Assembly (NCBI RefSeq): GCF_014133895.1
Contig: NC_050729.1
Location: forward strand, 434,001 to 498,000
From: Torulaspora globosa
Taxonomy: Eukaryota > Ascomycota > Saccharomycetes > Saccharomycetales > Saccharomycetaceae
DNA length: 64,000 nucleotides
Direction of reading: 5' to 3'
Under the pieces are notes generated by a model. That model had not been told where the DNA came from. It did no database searches and saw only the letters and a program-made list of their open reading frames with translations. Shown here in pieces: positions 42,561 to 52,051 of this stretch; position 1 is the first letter of the stretch, and every line of letters begins with the position of its first letter. The position numbers and the translations under genes are program-made.

Positions 42561-45500
42561 TTATTTAGATAGGGAAGGATGGGACTCGACAAATTCCCTT
42601 CTATATACGTTCACATCCTCCATGTATGTCAGCTGGACGGCTGGTGCATGCCCTTGATCTATTGTTGTCATTGCCGCTTCTCTATCACGCCTTGACCTTA
42701 GATTCACGGCTAACATTCTGAGTACTTCTCGCAATATCAGGGTGCAAAGTCTCCATGTTTCGCGGCGAGCGTGGAAATATTGGTAGAGTTCTTTCGTTAG
42801 TCTTGTAGGCTTTCCAGCAGATCTGTCGACTATATCCCGTAGCCTGTCTGATTCGATAACAAGCCCATGAAGCTTGAATAGGCACTGTAATTGCAGAAAA
42901 ATTGCACGACTGGTGATCTGTTCATCGGACAAGGGGCTTCCGACCAGGATTGAGATCTTAGCTCTAGTCTTGGAACGAATTGATACGGTTTCAGCGAAGA
43001 ATGCCTTGAATTGGTGAAGGGTCAGCCGGCGGAGCATGGCAAGATCTACAAGCCCATAGTCCGCGAAGTTATGCTGTCCAGCTAGGATCTGATTCGCAAG
43101 CTTTTTGTGTCTCTTCATTGAATGACTCTGTAGTACAGATGTATCACCATGCTGGATGTTGGCAGCAAGTTCATCCAAGAGGTCCGCTGGTCCAGCATAT
43201 TTCTCGAGCTTATCTAAACCGTCCTTCTCTAGAAGGCCTAAGAAGCTCTCGATGATATCCGTCCGGAATCTTTGCTCTGTCAGTGTGTTCAGTACGTCAT
43301 CCTCAAGGTAAAGTAAATACTGGTTAACATGATCCTCCAGGATGGTGGACGGAGAACTTGACATTACAGTGATATGTAGACCGATGGTGTCGCAAAGCAG
43401 ACGAAGTCCGCCAAGTACCACATAACCAAGCTGTCTCCTATTCCTCAACTGTGGGACGAGTGAGAAGGACATGATATACTCGCACAGAGCGCTATAGGTC
43501 AAACTCTGTTGATCATTTCGCAATCCTGTTTGGATAAAATACACGATGGAATTGGTAGGATCATCCTTTCGGCCCATGTACCTGAAATAGACGTTAGTAC
43601 CGGGATCCAGCCGCTTCGTCGAACTGGTTTTTTGTCTACGTGGAGTTTCTGTTAAAGATGCTCGAAGATGATGAGTAATCTTGTGATCGAGGTAGCCATT
43701 TATGTCATCGGCACATGAAAGGTCACCTTGGATGAACAATGTTAAGTGTGTAGAACTGTTAGCAAACATAGCGCAGAATTCCTTGAAGGCATTGATATCC
43801 GTGTTCTCAATGGCCTCGATCAAATCTTCTAATGTCCACATGTACCTTTCCATAATTATCAAAAGCCCAACGCTAGCTAGCTTGATGCTGTTCTCGTTCG
43901 CCGCATTTTCGTACTTTTTTCTTACGAGAACTCGAGCACTCCTGAACAGTTCTCTGGATGGAAAAGATGAGTCCTTGGCGGTTCTCTGAATAGCGTCAAT
44001 TGATGCTTTAATAAGCTGCAATATTCTTTCTGAATATCCACCAACTGTAAACTTCAATCGAACATCGCCTTGCATAGATGGAAAAATCTGTAACGAGAAT
44101 CCGAGTTTAACCGCTGGATATAGGTCGGATGACAAAGTTAAAGAAATTATTTGTGCCAAGACTTCCAAATTTATGGTGTTTTCTGGACTAGCCTTGATTT
44201 GCAGATTAGTTAGCTCAAAAGTCACCAAGGTCTGAGAGGAAAAGTTCGAAGCTTCATCGAGAACCCACATGTCATGTTTCTCGTTTCGGCTCACCAGACG
44301 TGGAACCGCAAGTAGATCGGTGCGTCTAACTGAGAAGGCGAGAGATGCTTCCTTGGATCTCTGGGAAGATTCCTCCAATTTCGCCCGTAAAGAAAGGAAA
44401 GTCCTGTGAAATGTCGGTATATAATCGTTCGCTAGCGGGATATGAAATAAGCTCGATGGCGTCAAATGTTGCGGCGGTTTTTTTATGTCGAGGTTACATT
44501 TGAAGTACTCAAACGCGTAGAATTGGTCAAAAGCCGTATTCTTGCCTTGTACCGCTGAGTCGAACATTGGGCAATCTCGCAACGGACCGTGTAATATCAT
44601 TCGCATCTTGGATGAACTCATGAAACTTTTCAGATAGCTTTGAAACTTGATTGCTTGGCCTATCCACCATTCTTTGCTGCTCCTGCTTTCACCGAAAAGG
44701 CCCACGTTCGCGGTGCAATCCATAAGCATTGGTAAACCCTTGAAAATATACGAGATATCAGAAGTTCGGAGATCTTTTTGTAGCAGGCTACTCAATTGTG
44801 AGCATTCCTCCATAGGCGAGCCGTCAGCAGTCGAAGAGAGAAATTTTATTATGTCGATGCTGAACTGTTCACTCAGAAATCGTGCTAACTCAACTGTATT
44901 TTTCTTACTGAACGCAGGTATCATGGAGAAGAGGATAACTTGTCCAATAAGCTCGATATTTTGCCAGCCAGAGTTTGTCAGAGAAAGCTCGAGAATTAGC
45001 GCTGAGTTATCGAAAGAAAAATCCGAACTGTAAGCATAACAGCATGTTATCCAACCATGCTGCGACAAGTAGTAGCTAAGCGACCCCGGTGACTCGTCCC
45101 CAAATAACTCGACCCAGAATTGCGCATAGATTGCAAAATCTTTGCTTGTAAAAATCGTGTTGCGCTGTAGAACTGGAAACAAAAACCTGGCAATCGGGTG
45201 CTTGGTTGAGTTTACGAAGATTGCATTGCAAACCGGGCCGTCTGGGAAGCAACACGCTGTAGGGAGGTTTGTTGCCCACGCGTCCCTCAATACATTGATG
45301 CATAACGGATTCTCATCTTGCCCTAGATGAAGATTATGCGAATTATTTGTTGGCGGACCTTTCTCCTCAGGAGAAAATGCCGGTATATCGCTGAATGTGC
45401 TTAGTGCCAATTTCGCAAGGCCATGCACCGATTGGGGCCCTCTGATGCATAGTGTCATCCTACAACCGGCATAGTTCTTCCTAAAGAAGCGCAATAACGA

Positions 45501-46118
45501 ACCCCTCAGGCTTAAGCCCTTTGACTGTGCGTTTCTCCTGAGAGTCGACATGTTGCCCGTCATAAACCGGCTAAAAGGATGATTTTGGTCACTCAGCAAC
45601 CTAGTGGCGTGGTACAATATCTTAGTCGTATTAGAAACGTTACTATCATGTTCATTTTGGATAGCATAAACCTCCTTGTTGATCGAAGCACGGTCGAACA
45701 ACGGTTCAACAAAGAAAGATGCAAATATATCTGCTACTTTTTCAAAGTTAGTGTCTGAAGACTGATGGAAATCTGGTAACTCAAAATAGAAACTCGTTTG
45801 GTCGCCAGTAGTGAAAGCATTATGCGACCCATTGTTTTTCGCTATCACATCATGGTAAAGACCTAAGCTGGGATACTTCTTTGAGCCTCCCGCAAGAAGC
45901 ATATGTTCACAAAGATGAGCTAGCCCCGGAATCTCTTCAGGGTCATGGTAAGATCCAGCAGCGACCGTTAACGAACAGCCAATAGCGCTCTCTGTGGGAT
46001 CCGAAATCAGCAAAGTTATAATCCCATTCGGCAGTCGACACAGTTCATGGGTCCTGTTGCCATATGAGACTGGCGTGTAGAAATCAACATCAAAATATTT
46101 AATGCGTTTCCAAGACAT
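42561..46118 (-). CDS. AXL1: Insulinase-family metalloprotease Axl1
   Basis: Orthologue of Axl1 (YPR122W, 1208 aa; 1185 here), the M16 endoprotease that makes the final N-terminal cut in a-factor and also specifies axial budding in haploids. The inverted zinc site HxxEH is intact as HLCEH at residues 68-72, with a downstream EVYAIQNEHDS helix that provides the third ligand. The rest follows the four-domain M16A layout, including the inactive C-terminal half with RQLGYVVLGG. It is transcribed in the same direction as YGR111W, 209 bp upstream of it. Confidence 0.92.
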   Translation of the reverse strand: MSWKRIKYFDVDFYTPVSYGNRTHELCRLPNGIITLLISDPTESAIGCSLTVAAGSYHDPEEIPGLAHLCEHMLLAGGSKKYPSLGLYHDVIAKNNGSHNAFTTGDQTSFYFELPDFHQSSDTNFEKVADIFASFFVEPLFDRASINKEVYAIQNEHDSNVSNTTKILYHATRLLSDQNHPFSRFMTGNMSTLRRNAQSKGLSLRGSLLRFFRKNYAGCRMTLCIRGPQSVHGLAKLALSTFSDIPAFSPEEKGPPTNNSHNLHLGQDENPLCINVLRDAWATNLPTACCFPDGPVCNAIFVNSTKHPIARFLFPVLQRNTIFTSKDFAIYAQFWVELFGDESPGSLSYYLSQHGWITCCYAYSSDFSFDNSALILELSLTNSGWQNIELIGQVILFSMIPAFSKKNTVELARFLSEQFSIDIIKFLSSTADGSPMEECSQLSSLLQKDLRTSDISYIFKGLPMLMDCTANVGLFGESRSSKEWWIGQAIKFQSYLKSFMSSSKMRMILHGPLRDCPMFDSAVQGKNTAFDQFYAFEYFKCNLDIKKPPQHLTPSSLFHIPLANDYIPTFHRTFLSLRAKLEESSQRSKEASLAFSVRRTDLLAVPRLVSRNEKHDMWVLDEASNFSSQTLVTFELTNLQIKASPENTINLEVLAQIISLTLSSDLYPAVKLGFSLQIFPSMQGDVRLKFTVGGYSERILQLIKASIDAIQRTAKDSSFPSRELFRSARVLVRKKYENAANENSIKLASVGLLIIMERYMWTLEDLIEAIENTDINAFKEFCAMFANSSTHLTLFIQGDLSCADDINGYLDHKITHHLRASLTETPRRQKTSSTKRLDPGTNVYFRYMGRKDDPTNSIVYFIQTGLRNDQQSLTYSALCEYIMSFSLVPQLRNRRQLGYVVLGGLRLLCDTIGLHITVMSSSPSTILEDHVNQYLLYLEDDVLNTLTEQRFRTDIIESFLGLLEKDGLDKLEKYAGPADLLDELAANIQHGDTSVLQSHSMKRHKKLANQILAGQHNFADYGLVDLAMLRRLTLHQFKAFFAETVSIRSKTRAKISILVGSPLSDEQITSRAIFLQLQCLFKLHGLVIESDRLRDIVDRSAGKPTRLTKELYQYFHARRETWRLCTLILREVLRMLAVNLRSRRDREAAMTTIDQGHAPAVQLTYMEDVNVYRREFVESHPSLSK

Positions 46119-46361
46119 CGCAGGCCTATAACATCAAACACCTGACTCCATGATGATTAAAGGGTTGTTGGCTCAAATTAACATCCTTATAAATAGCTAT
46201 TCATTTGAGGAGATATCTTTCAGTCCCTTATCCCAGATTCAGCAAACACAATCCTTCGAGTTGTGGCCCTTGGAGAAACCGGTAAATCTATACATCTTTT
46301 AAAACCATTACGGTATTGATAGAGCTTGAGGCTCGTAAAGAAGCCGTTGCGAAAAAAAATA

Positions 46362-46447
46362 TCTCCCGGGGGCGATTCGAACGCCCGATCTCAAGATTTC
46401 TTGAACAGTTACAGTCTTGCGCCTTAAACCAACTTGGCTACCGAGAG
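46362..46447 (-). tRNA. tRNA-Tyr (GTA) with an 11-nt intron
   Basis: The 86-nt minus-strand gene matches yeast tRNA-Tyr arm by arm: acceptor CTCTCGG/CCGGGAG, D arm TAGCCAAGTTGGTTTAAGGC, T arm GGGCGTTCGAATCGCCC and discriminator A. The anticodon loop is interrupted one base 3' of GTA, the canonical position. The inserted sequence is 11 nt, compared with 14 nt in S. cerevisiae. The mature tRNA would be 75 nt before CCA addition. Confidence 0.95.
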
Positions 46448-46622
46448 TTAAAATTTTGATAGCGAGATTCGTTAATTAATTTATATTGAATGTCTCGTTG
46501 ATTTCCCAATGAAGTCGAATTTCCACTACTACTGTCAGCTAGATGCTTTTTCTTCTCATATTAAAATGTAGGTTTTTACTGGTATTCTGGAGTATCAGCT
46601 CTAGAAATCTATAGATGCATAT
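46448..46622. other. Short spacer between tRNA-Tyr and a small membrane ORF
   Basis: AT-rich sequence with no recognised feature. Together with 46119-46361 it forms the AXL1 upstream region. Confidence 0.4.
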
Positions 46623-46979
46623 TTAGCTACAGATATCTCTTTTAAGCACCTTCATAAAACAATAAATAAAAATTAAGAGAAGAATTAGGCAAAGAAATAC
46701 TAGTATGATAGTTGCTTCCTCAGACAGCACGATTTTCTTCACTGCTTGAAGAAATTGATAACATCGGGAAGCAAACTGATGCCAAACTTCTTTTACAGTC
46801 TCAAATCTGTGCTTTCTTCTCTGCTGTGGAAATTCACAGGGTTCGTACGGTGGAGCAGGGCTTTTTCTTCTTATTTCATTAGCTATCGGTAAGGAATCAG
46901 CGTATTTTTCGTAGAGTAGCCAACAATCCTGTTGTGGTAATGAACTTTCACTTCTCACCACTACGGCGTCTAGAATCAT
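46623..46979 (-). CDS. Small single-pass (tail-anchor-like) membrane protein, unrecognised
   Basis: An ATG-started 118-residue frame. It has a hydrophilic N-terminal part with a proline-rich SPAPPYEPCEFPQQ (40-53) and a basic patch RRKHRF. Near the C-terminus is one strong membrane helix, TIILVFLCLILLLIFIYCF (90-108), followed by only about ten residues including KVLKR. That layout suits a tail-anchored or C-terminal-TM protein. I do not recognise an S. cerevisiae counterpart at this point between AXL1 and CLD1. The coherent hydrophobic profile and standard start make a real gene likely. Confidence 0.6.
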   Translation of the reverse strand: MILDAVVVRSESSLPQQDCWLLYEKYADSLPIANEIRRKSPAPPYEPCEFPQQRRKHRFETVKEVWHQFASRCYQFLQAVKKIVLSEEATIILVFLCLILLLIFIYCFMKVLKRDICS

Positions 46980-47282
46980 TGCGGGCGGTGGTTAGATAGA
47001 TCAAGTAATGAGATCAAGAGCAAGATAAAACAAGTCGCCGATCGAACCATGGCTCTTAAGACATCCCAAGGTAGGTCGTCGAAACGTTTAAATGTTTCTC
47101 ATAGTAACTATCGCTAAGTGCTATCCAGAATAGCTCTTTTTCGGAAACTTAGTAGAAGTTCTTATATTGTTTATATCAACTACGCTTGGAAGTTTCTCTA
47201 AACTAGAACCCGAGGACTAAACGTTAAAAGTTCAGTTTAAATAACAAACAGAGGAGAAACAATCGGGAAAATAAAACATTAG
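46980..47282. other. Spacer between CLD1 stop and the small membrane ORF
   Basis: About 300 bp of AT-rich sequence. It presumably carries the promoter of the 118-codon gene and the CLD1 terminator. No specific motif is seen. Confidence 0.4.
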
Positions 47283-48557
47283 TTAAATACTTTTCATTTG
47301 GTTCACTATGATTTTATTGAAACATTCATAATTGTCGAAATAGAGATGGTGGCCAGCATCGGGGACAACAAAGACTTCACTTTTCTGCCCAAGATTTTCG
47401 TTCAAGCATTGCGAAACACGTCTTCCACCGTTAGCATCCATCCAGTCTCTTTCACCGTAAAGCCAAAGCCACTCAAGATCACCCTTCTCCAAACCACTAT
47501 CTTTTCTCTTGAATAGCGTGTCTTCCAGCGGAATACGAGGATCTCCGCCACACCGGAGTGCAAAGCTCAATAGATACTCTCCACATCCCTGTTTGTTGAA
47601 AATGGCATAGCTGTATCGATGTAGCGCTTCAAACTGCCTTGTACTCCTTTCAGTTTTTTCATGCAACAGCTTTCTGAATCTCCTGTATGTCCAACCACTT
47701 GTCAATTTGGAACCCAGGCGGGAGGATCCTCTAACGAGGGAGAATGGCGATATATTTCTATCCCAAAGCTTTGTGTACCACCAAGGAGGATTGGCGTTAC
47801 CAACGGCTTTAGCAGTCGTAGAATGGCAAATGCCGGCCGGCGAGCACATGATGATCTTCTTGAAATGCGCAGGGTATTTCGAAGAGTACAACGCCATTAG
47901 ATAAGCACCCAACGAATGTGCCATTATTATATTGTTTTGAGGATTTTGCAGAAGTTCTCTTCTCTGAAACCATCGATTGATCCTGTCATGGAACCAGCTG
48001 TGAACATCGGTAATCGTATCAGTTGGATAGTGGAATGGGAATCGACAGCGAGAAGAAAACCCGTATCCCGGAAGGTCTATTGCATGGATACACCACTCAT
48101 CATTCAAGAGAGGTATATTCTCTAGATTCTTCAGGAAAAATCCCATCCCTGCACCGTAGCCATGAATAAAGATTAAATGCTTCATTCTGTCCAATCGACA
48201 AGTCTTTTTCGGCATAATACAAAACTCATTGATATAATTCCCGTCATCATCTATGGTTGTTCTTATTATCTCTGCCCTCTTGGAGCCACCAGGTTCTCCA
48301 AAAAACGGCAAGGTCATGAGAAGCTCTTCCTGGAACTTTTCGTCGGTGTTCCCGCAGAAATCGTTATAGTCTCTTACCGAATCATTGTAGGACCTCGGGA
48401 ACAAATTTGGCAGTCTGATGATAATCTCGTACAGAGGAATAGCAGTCGGAGCTGCAGAAACGCTTGCTGTTGGATACTGCCGCTTAGTATTGATTCTGTG
48501 CTTCGCTAAGTTTCCAAAGGCTCTTCTGACGCTGTTTGCGAGCGATTTAGTCGACAT
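47283..48557 (-). CDS. CLD1: Mitochondrial cardiolipin-specific phospholipase Cld1
   Basis: Orthologue of Cld1 (YGR110W, 445 aa; 424 here), the alpha/beta-hydrolase that removes palmitoyl chains from new cardiolipin before Taz1 remodels it. The fold is visible: [19 protein letters not shown] (oxyanion loop), [10 protein letters not shown], nucleophile elbow [12 protein letters not shown], and the catalytic His in [12 protein letters not shown] near the C-terminus. The elbow reads A-H-S-L-G rather than G-x-S-x-G. The N-terminus is basic and Ser-rich, consistent with a presequence. Its pathway partner TAZ1 is in the same window at 7.7-8.9 kb. Confidence 0.9.
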   Translation of the reverse strand: MSTKSLANSVRRAFGNLAKHRINTKRQYPTASVSAAPTAIPLYEIIIRLPNLFPRSYNDSVRDYNDFCGNTDEKFQEELLMTLPFFGEPGGSKRAEIIRTTIDDDGNYINEFCIMPKKTCRLDRMKHLIFIHGYGAGMGFFLKNLENIPLLNDEWCIHAIDLPGYGFSSRCRFPFHYPTDTITDVHSWFHDRINRWFQRRELLQNPQNNIIMAHSLGAYLMALYSSKYPAHFKKIIMCSPAGICHSTTAKAVGNANPPWWYTKLWDRNISPFSLVRGSSRLGSKLTSGWTYRRFRKLLHEKTERSTRQFEALHRYSYAIFNKQGCGEYLLSFALRCGGDPRIPLEDTLFKRKDSGLEKGDLEWLWLYGERDWMDANGGRRVSQCLNENLGQKSEVFVVPDAGHHLYFDNYECFNKIIVNQMKSI

Positions 48558-48753
48558 GTCGTTTTACGAAAGCGGTTATATCTCAGATGAGCGAAACTGT
48601 CCAGTCTTTCTCAGACCCGGATTGCGAACTCATCAAGAAGTTGGGCTCTCTTGAATGATTCCCTCCTATACTCTGTTAAGTACTAGAAGCTGCTCCACGT
48701 TTTAGCTTTGAACCTGAAACTCCGCGAAAACGTATCGGTTTTTAAAGCGACAC

Positions 48754-49623
48754 TTAATGCTGGTTCGATGAAACGTCCATCAACTGTAGAAAGATGGCGA
48801 TCCAAATGGCAGTGCTCATTGTTAATAGAACTCCAAACACGAAGGTACAGATGTAGAACTTGAAAGTGAAACAAAAGACCATGAAGATACCGGACTTTAT
48901 GATCACCGCCAAGTTTTCCCTCAAGTACTTTATTTGGTCCTCTGCAAGGGTCGTATTCTTCTGCATTGTGATTGACACTGCTAGACTTCTTCCGACGTCC
49001 TGGGAAACGTGGCTTTCGGCTTTACCGAAAGTTTGCTGGACGGTAGCTTGTAACTGTGAGATATCTGCTGCCTGCATCAGCGAAACAGTCGACCGAGAAG
49101 CTATCAAAGCAGCTGTACATCGTGAAAGGCAAAGCCGAATTTCTCGCTGTAAGTCTGCTTGTCTGCCTCGAACCAGCTGTGCCTTGAGGAAATGTACGGA
49201 GCGAAGCTCGTAGTCCAAATAATTGGCCACAATCTTTGACACAGGAGAGCCGAAAAGTAACCGGGAATGCCACGACAGACTATTCAGTTCCGAGTTCAAG
49301 ATGCTGCTCAACTGCAGAACATCGTTGCTCTTGATTCGCACCTGATTCAAGAACCTAGCGGATATGTTCCCCGGTGTTGATAGCACAATGATCTGCTCAA
49401 TGGTATCGACGACATCGGACGCTGCATACGCACCCAATCCCACAGAATCGGGGTGTTTAAGCTTCACCAACAACCTCAGAACCTCTATAGCTCTGGGACT
49501 GCCTTTAGCGCTGTCCAACCTCTTCAACAATGTTGGCGCATTGCTCTGCGAAAGGACGCTGAAGGCACAAACGCAGGGCAGTACAAAGATCAATGAACTC
49601 ACAATACGACGACCCACAAGCAT
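48754..49623 (-). CDS. Unrecognised secretory-pathway protein with signal peptide and C-terminal membrane segments
   Basis: From the ATG at 49623 this is 289 residues. It begins with a signal peptide (RRIVSSLIFVLPCVCAFS) and continues with a largely helical domain of about 200 residues carrying few cysteines. It ends with a hydrophobic region of about 40 residues, SGIFMVFCFTFKFYICTF then FGVLLTMSTAIWIAIFL, enough for two membrane spans. I do not recognise it, and no S. cerevisiae gene is expected between CLD1 and CLB5/6. The signal peptide, helical lumenal domain and C-terminal hairpin recall nuclear-fusion proteins such as Kar5, but I see no diagnostic residues, so that is only a thought. 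It may be a gene lost from S. cerevisiae. Confidence 0.6.
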   Translation of the reverse strand: MLVGRRIVSSLIFVLPCVCAFSVLSQSNAPTLLKRLDSAKGSPRAIEVLRLLVKLKHPDSVGLGAYAASDVVDTIEQIIVLSTPGNISARFLNQVRIKSNDVLQLSSILNSELNSLSWHSRLLFGSPVSKIVANYLDYELRSVHFLKAQLVRGRQADLQREIRLCLSRCTAALIASRSTVSLMQAADISQLQATVQQTFGKAESHVSQDVGRSLAVSITMQKNTTLAEDQIKYLRENLAVIIKSGIFMVFCFTFKFYICTFVFGVLLTMSTAIWIAIFLQLMDVSSNQH

Positions 49624-49748
49624 TATTTCCACTGGTGCAGTCAGAAACGGCTCTACACAGTGGTGCGTATCTGTGTTTTGTACAACATGGCTAAATGCCT
49701 TTTACCAGCGGCTATGGTTGTCACTTAGAGCCTAAAATTCCAAGTTGA

Positions 49749-49820
49749 GCTCGTATGGCGCAGTGGTAGCGCAGCAGATTGCAAATCTGTTGGTCCTTAG
49801 TTCGAACCTGAGTGCGAGCT
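49749..49820 (+). tRNA. tRNA-Cys (GCA)
   Basis: A 72-nt gene with acceptor GCTCGTA/TGCGAGC, D arm GGCGCAGTGGTAGCGC, anticodon loop TTGCAAA (anticodon GCA) and T arm ending in TTCGAACC. The discriminator is T. There is no intron. It is followed directly by a T-run (Pol III terminator). Confidence 0.97.
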
Positions 49821-50190
49821 TAATTTTTTTTTCACCTACACAGTATAGCAAAGATGAATCAATCAGTGCTCCTAACCGTTTCACTTCAGCTCTTCAGTCG
49901 AAACACCAGTGTGTTAAACTGACCTGGATGACGAAGCCCAAGAACCTCCCCACAAACTACAAGCGAACGCAAGTCAGATCAGACTGCGAAGAAAATTTAC
50001 TCACTCAACGATACATAAGAAAGATGCATACACAGTTATGCGATGGATTTGCCTTCAGAATTACTCGACTATCCTCCTTCTAACTAGTATATGCTCATCG
50101 CTTGTTAAAGCCACGTATCTTACGGCTGATTTTGACGCGATGAGTGTCCGGCCAAGTGTCCGAACGGCTCCTGCACTCGGACAGAATTTT

Positions 50191-50415
50191 ACGCGTCAGG
50201 TCATCGGCTAGGTTACGCGTCAGGCTGCTGAGCTTTTTGGCTGCCGCAACGCGTAACGCGTAAACGCGGTTATTGTGTCTATGAGCAAGTCGCCAACGGG
50301 CTTTCTACTAAGAGTAAAGGCAGGAAACGAGTGTCTGCCTAGGGTCTTCACGGATGCGTGAATAGAGTTGACCAGTTTGTCGTTTGAATCTCTGCAAGAG
50401 AGCGAAAAGACGCGT
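50191..50415. promoter_or_regulatory. Cluster of five MluI cell-cycle boxes upstream of the S-phase cyclin gene
   Basis: Exact ACGCGT occurs at 50191-50196, 50215-50220, 50249-50254, 50256-50261 and 50410-50415, with a near copy ACGCGG at 50264-50269. All lie 125-350 bp before the CLB5/6 start. MBF (Mbp1-Swi6) binds this hexamer and drives CLB5 and CLB6 in late G1 in S. cerevisiae, so the cluster explains the expected timing. Confidence 0.85.
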
Positions 50416-50541
50416 TACCGTTTTGCTTCGACTTGTGCTGGGTCTGTTTGCAGAGTATATTTAACTTGAAGGGCTTTCAGGTTGTCGTTAGTTGGTCTTT
50501 CGAAGTCTTTCCTGGGTTGTTGGAATCATTGAGTATCGGCG

Positions 50542-51789
50542 ATGGCAAGCATCAATAGTGTGGAGAATAGTTCTAGCAATAGCTCAAGCAACAGCGTCAA
50601 CAAGCTGGATGCGGTGAAGGCTGCAGGTTGCACAAAGAAGATCCCAGCTGTCAAACGTTCCAACACGGTGTCCGAGAAAAATGCGACGCCTGCGGTCGCC
50701 AAGAGTCGCAGGGCTTTAACCGAAGTCTCGGTGAACAATCAATACACAAGGTTCGGTGAGCTGGACAGGGTACGAAGAGAAAACAGTGAACTCACGTTTG
50801 TACCGTTGAGGAAAAGACAGATCTATAGGGACCACGAGGATGAGAACGCTGAGGCAGCAGATGCTTCGAGGAGCAAGAAACAAAAATCGGATTCTGATGA
50901 ACCCCTTTGGAAGGACTTAGATTCTGACGAGAGGTCGGATATTTGCATGGTGGTGGATTACACAAACGAAATCTTTGAGCATCTTTACCAGAGAGAACAG
51001 GAGACGATACCGTTACACAACTATTTAACAGATACGCAATCGCCTTACTATCTAAGGCCATCGATGAGAGCGATTTTGATCGACTGGCTGGTGGAAGTTC
51101 ATGAAAAGTTTCAATGCTATCCTGAGACGCTGTTTCTTACAATCAATTTGATGGATAGATTCCTATCAAAGAATAAAGTGACTTTGAGCAAACTGCAACT
51201 ACTGGCGGTCACTTCACTTTTCATAGCGGCCAAATTTGAAGAAGTAAACTTGCCAAAATTATCTGATTATGCATATATTACGGATGGTGCTGCTTCCAAG
51301 AGCGACATCAAGAACGCGGAGATGTTCATGTTGACGTCTCTAGAGTTTAACATAGGGTGGCCGAACCCCATGAATTTTCTCAGGAGAATCTCAAAAGCCG
51401 ACCGTTATGATTTACAAACAAGGTCGATTGCCAAATTCATCCTTGAATTCATCATCTGCTCTCACAGGTTTGTTGACATTAAACCCTCCGTGACAAGCGC
51501 AATGGCAATGTTTATAGCGAAGAGAATAACTCAACAGGACAGGACAAAGCCAATATGGGATGAAACTTTCGTGCACTATAGCGGGGGCATTCGTCCATTC
51601 TCTGACACAGAATTTCAATCGAATTGCAAGAAAGTAATCAAAGAAATTGCTAACCCAACGACAAAACTGGACTCATTAATCTTGAAGTTCAAGAAACCAA
51701 GGTACGGCGCAATTTACTTCAAAGTTTCTCAATGGTGCAACAACCAGGTAGATAATAATGTGCAACTAGATTCCCTATTTTCGCTGTAG
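50542..51789 (+). CDS. CLB5: S-phase B-type cyclin (Clb5/Clb6 type)
   Basis: B-type cyclin of 415 residues. The two-part cyclin fold starts near 135 (MVVDYTNEIFEHLYQREQE) and includes MRAILIDWLVEVHEKFQ and LLAVTSLFIAAKFEEVN. The N-terminus is Ser/Asn-rich and carries a destruction-box-like RRAL at 56-59. The length and the G1/S MluI-box promoter point to the Clb5/Clb6 pair (YPR120C/YGR109C), represented by a single gene here. S. cerevisiae Clb6 lacks most of this N-terminus, so the product is closer to Clb5. It is convergent with the mitotic cyclin gene. Confidence 0.93.
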   Translation: MASINSVENSSSNSSSNSVNKLDAVKAAGCTKKIPAVKRSNTVSEKNATPAVAKSRRALTEVSVNNQYTRFGELDRVRRENSELTFVPLRKRQIYRDHEDENAEAADASRSKKQKSDSDEPLWKDLDSDERSDICMVVDYTNEIFEHLYQREQETIPLHNYLTDTQSPYYLRPSMRAILIDWLVEVHEKFQCYPETLFLTINLMDRFLSKNKVTLSKLQLLAVTSLFIAAKFEEVNLPKLSDYAYITDGAASKSDIKNAEMFMLTSLEFNIGWPNPMNFLRRISKADRYDLQTRSIAKFILEFIICSHRFVDIKPSVTSAMAMFIAKRITQQDRTKPIWDETFVHYSGGIRPFSDTEFQSNCKKVIKEIANPTTKLDSLILKFKKPRYGAIYFKVSQWCNNQVDNNVQLDSLFSL

Positions 51790-52051
51790 CATAGAATATT
51801 AATGAAGCTAATAAAACCTTAATCTTCCCCTTTTCCTCCAACAATTAATTAAAGATTACTAACAATAAAATGGTATTAAATTACATTGGAAAACGAAATG
51901 AAAAATGATAGTTGAAATTACAGATCCATCAGTTAATGAGACAGCAGAAAATGTAGAGATCTTCTTTGTTTGAGTACTTGCCGAAGCTTTCATGGCCTTT
52001 CAATAATAGTCCTTCTCGTGGCTTGTTGAAATGCAGTTGATCATACCTGCT

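Noticed and set aside
49745..50083. 112-codon + strand ORF starting at tRNA-Cys
   Set aside because: Its first third is the tRNA gene itself and the rest has no protein-like pattern.
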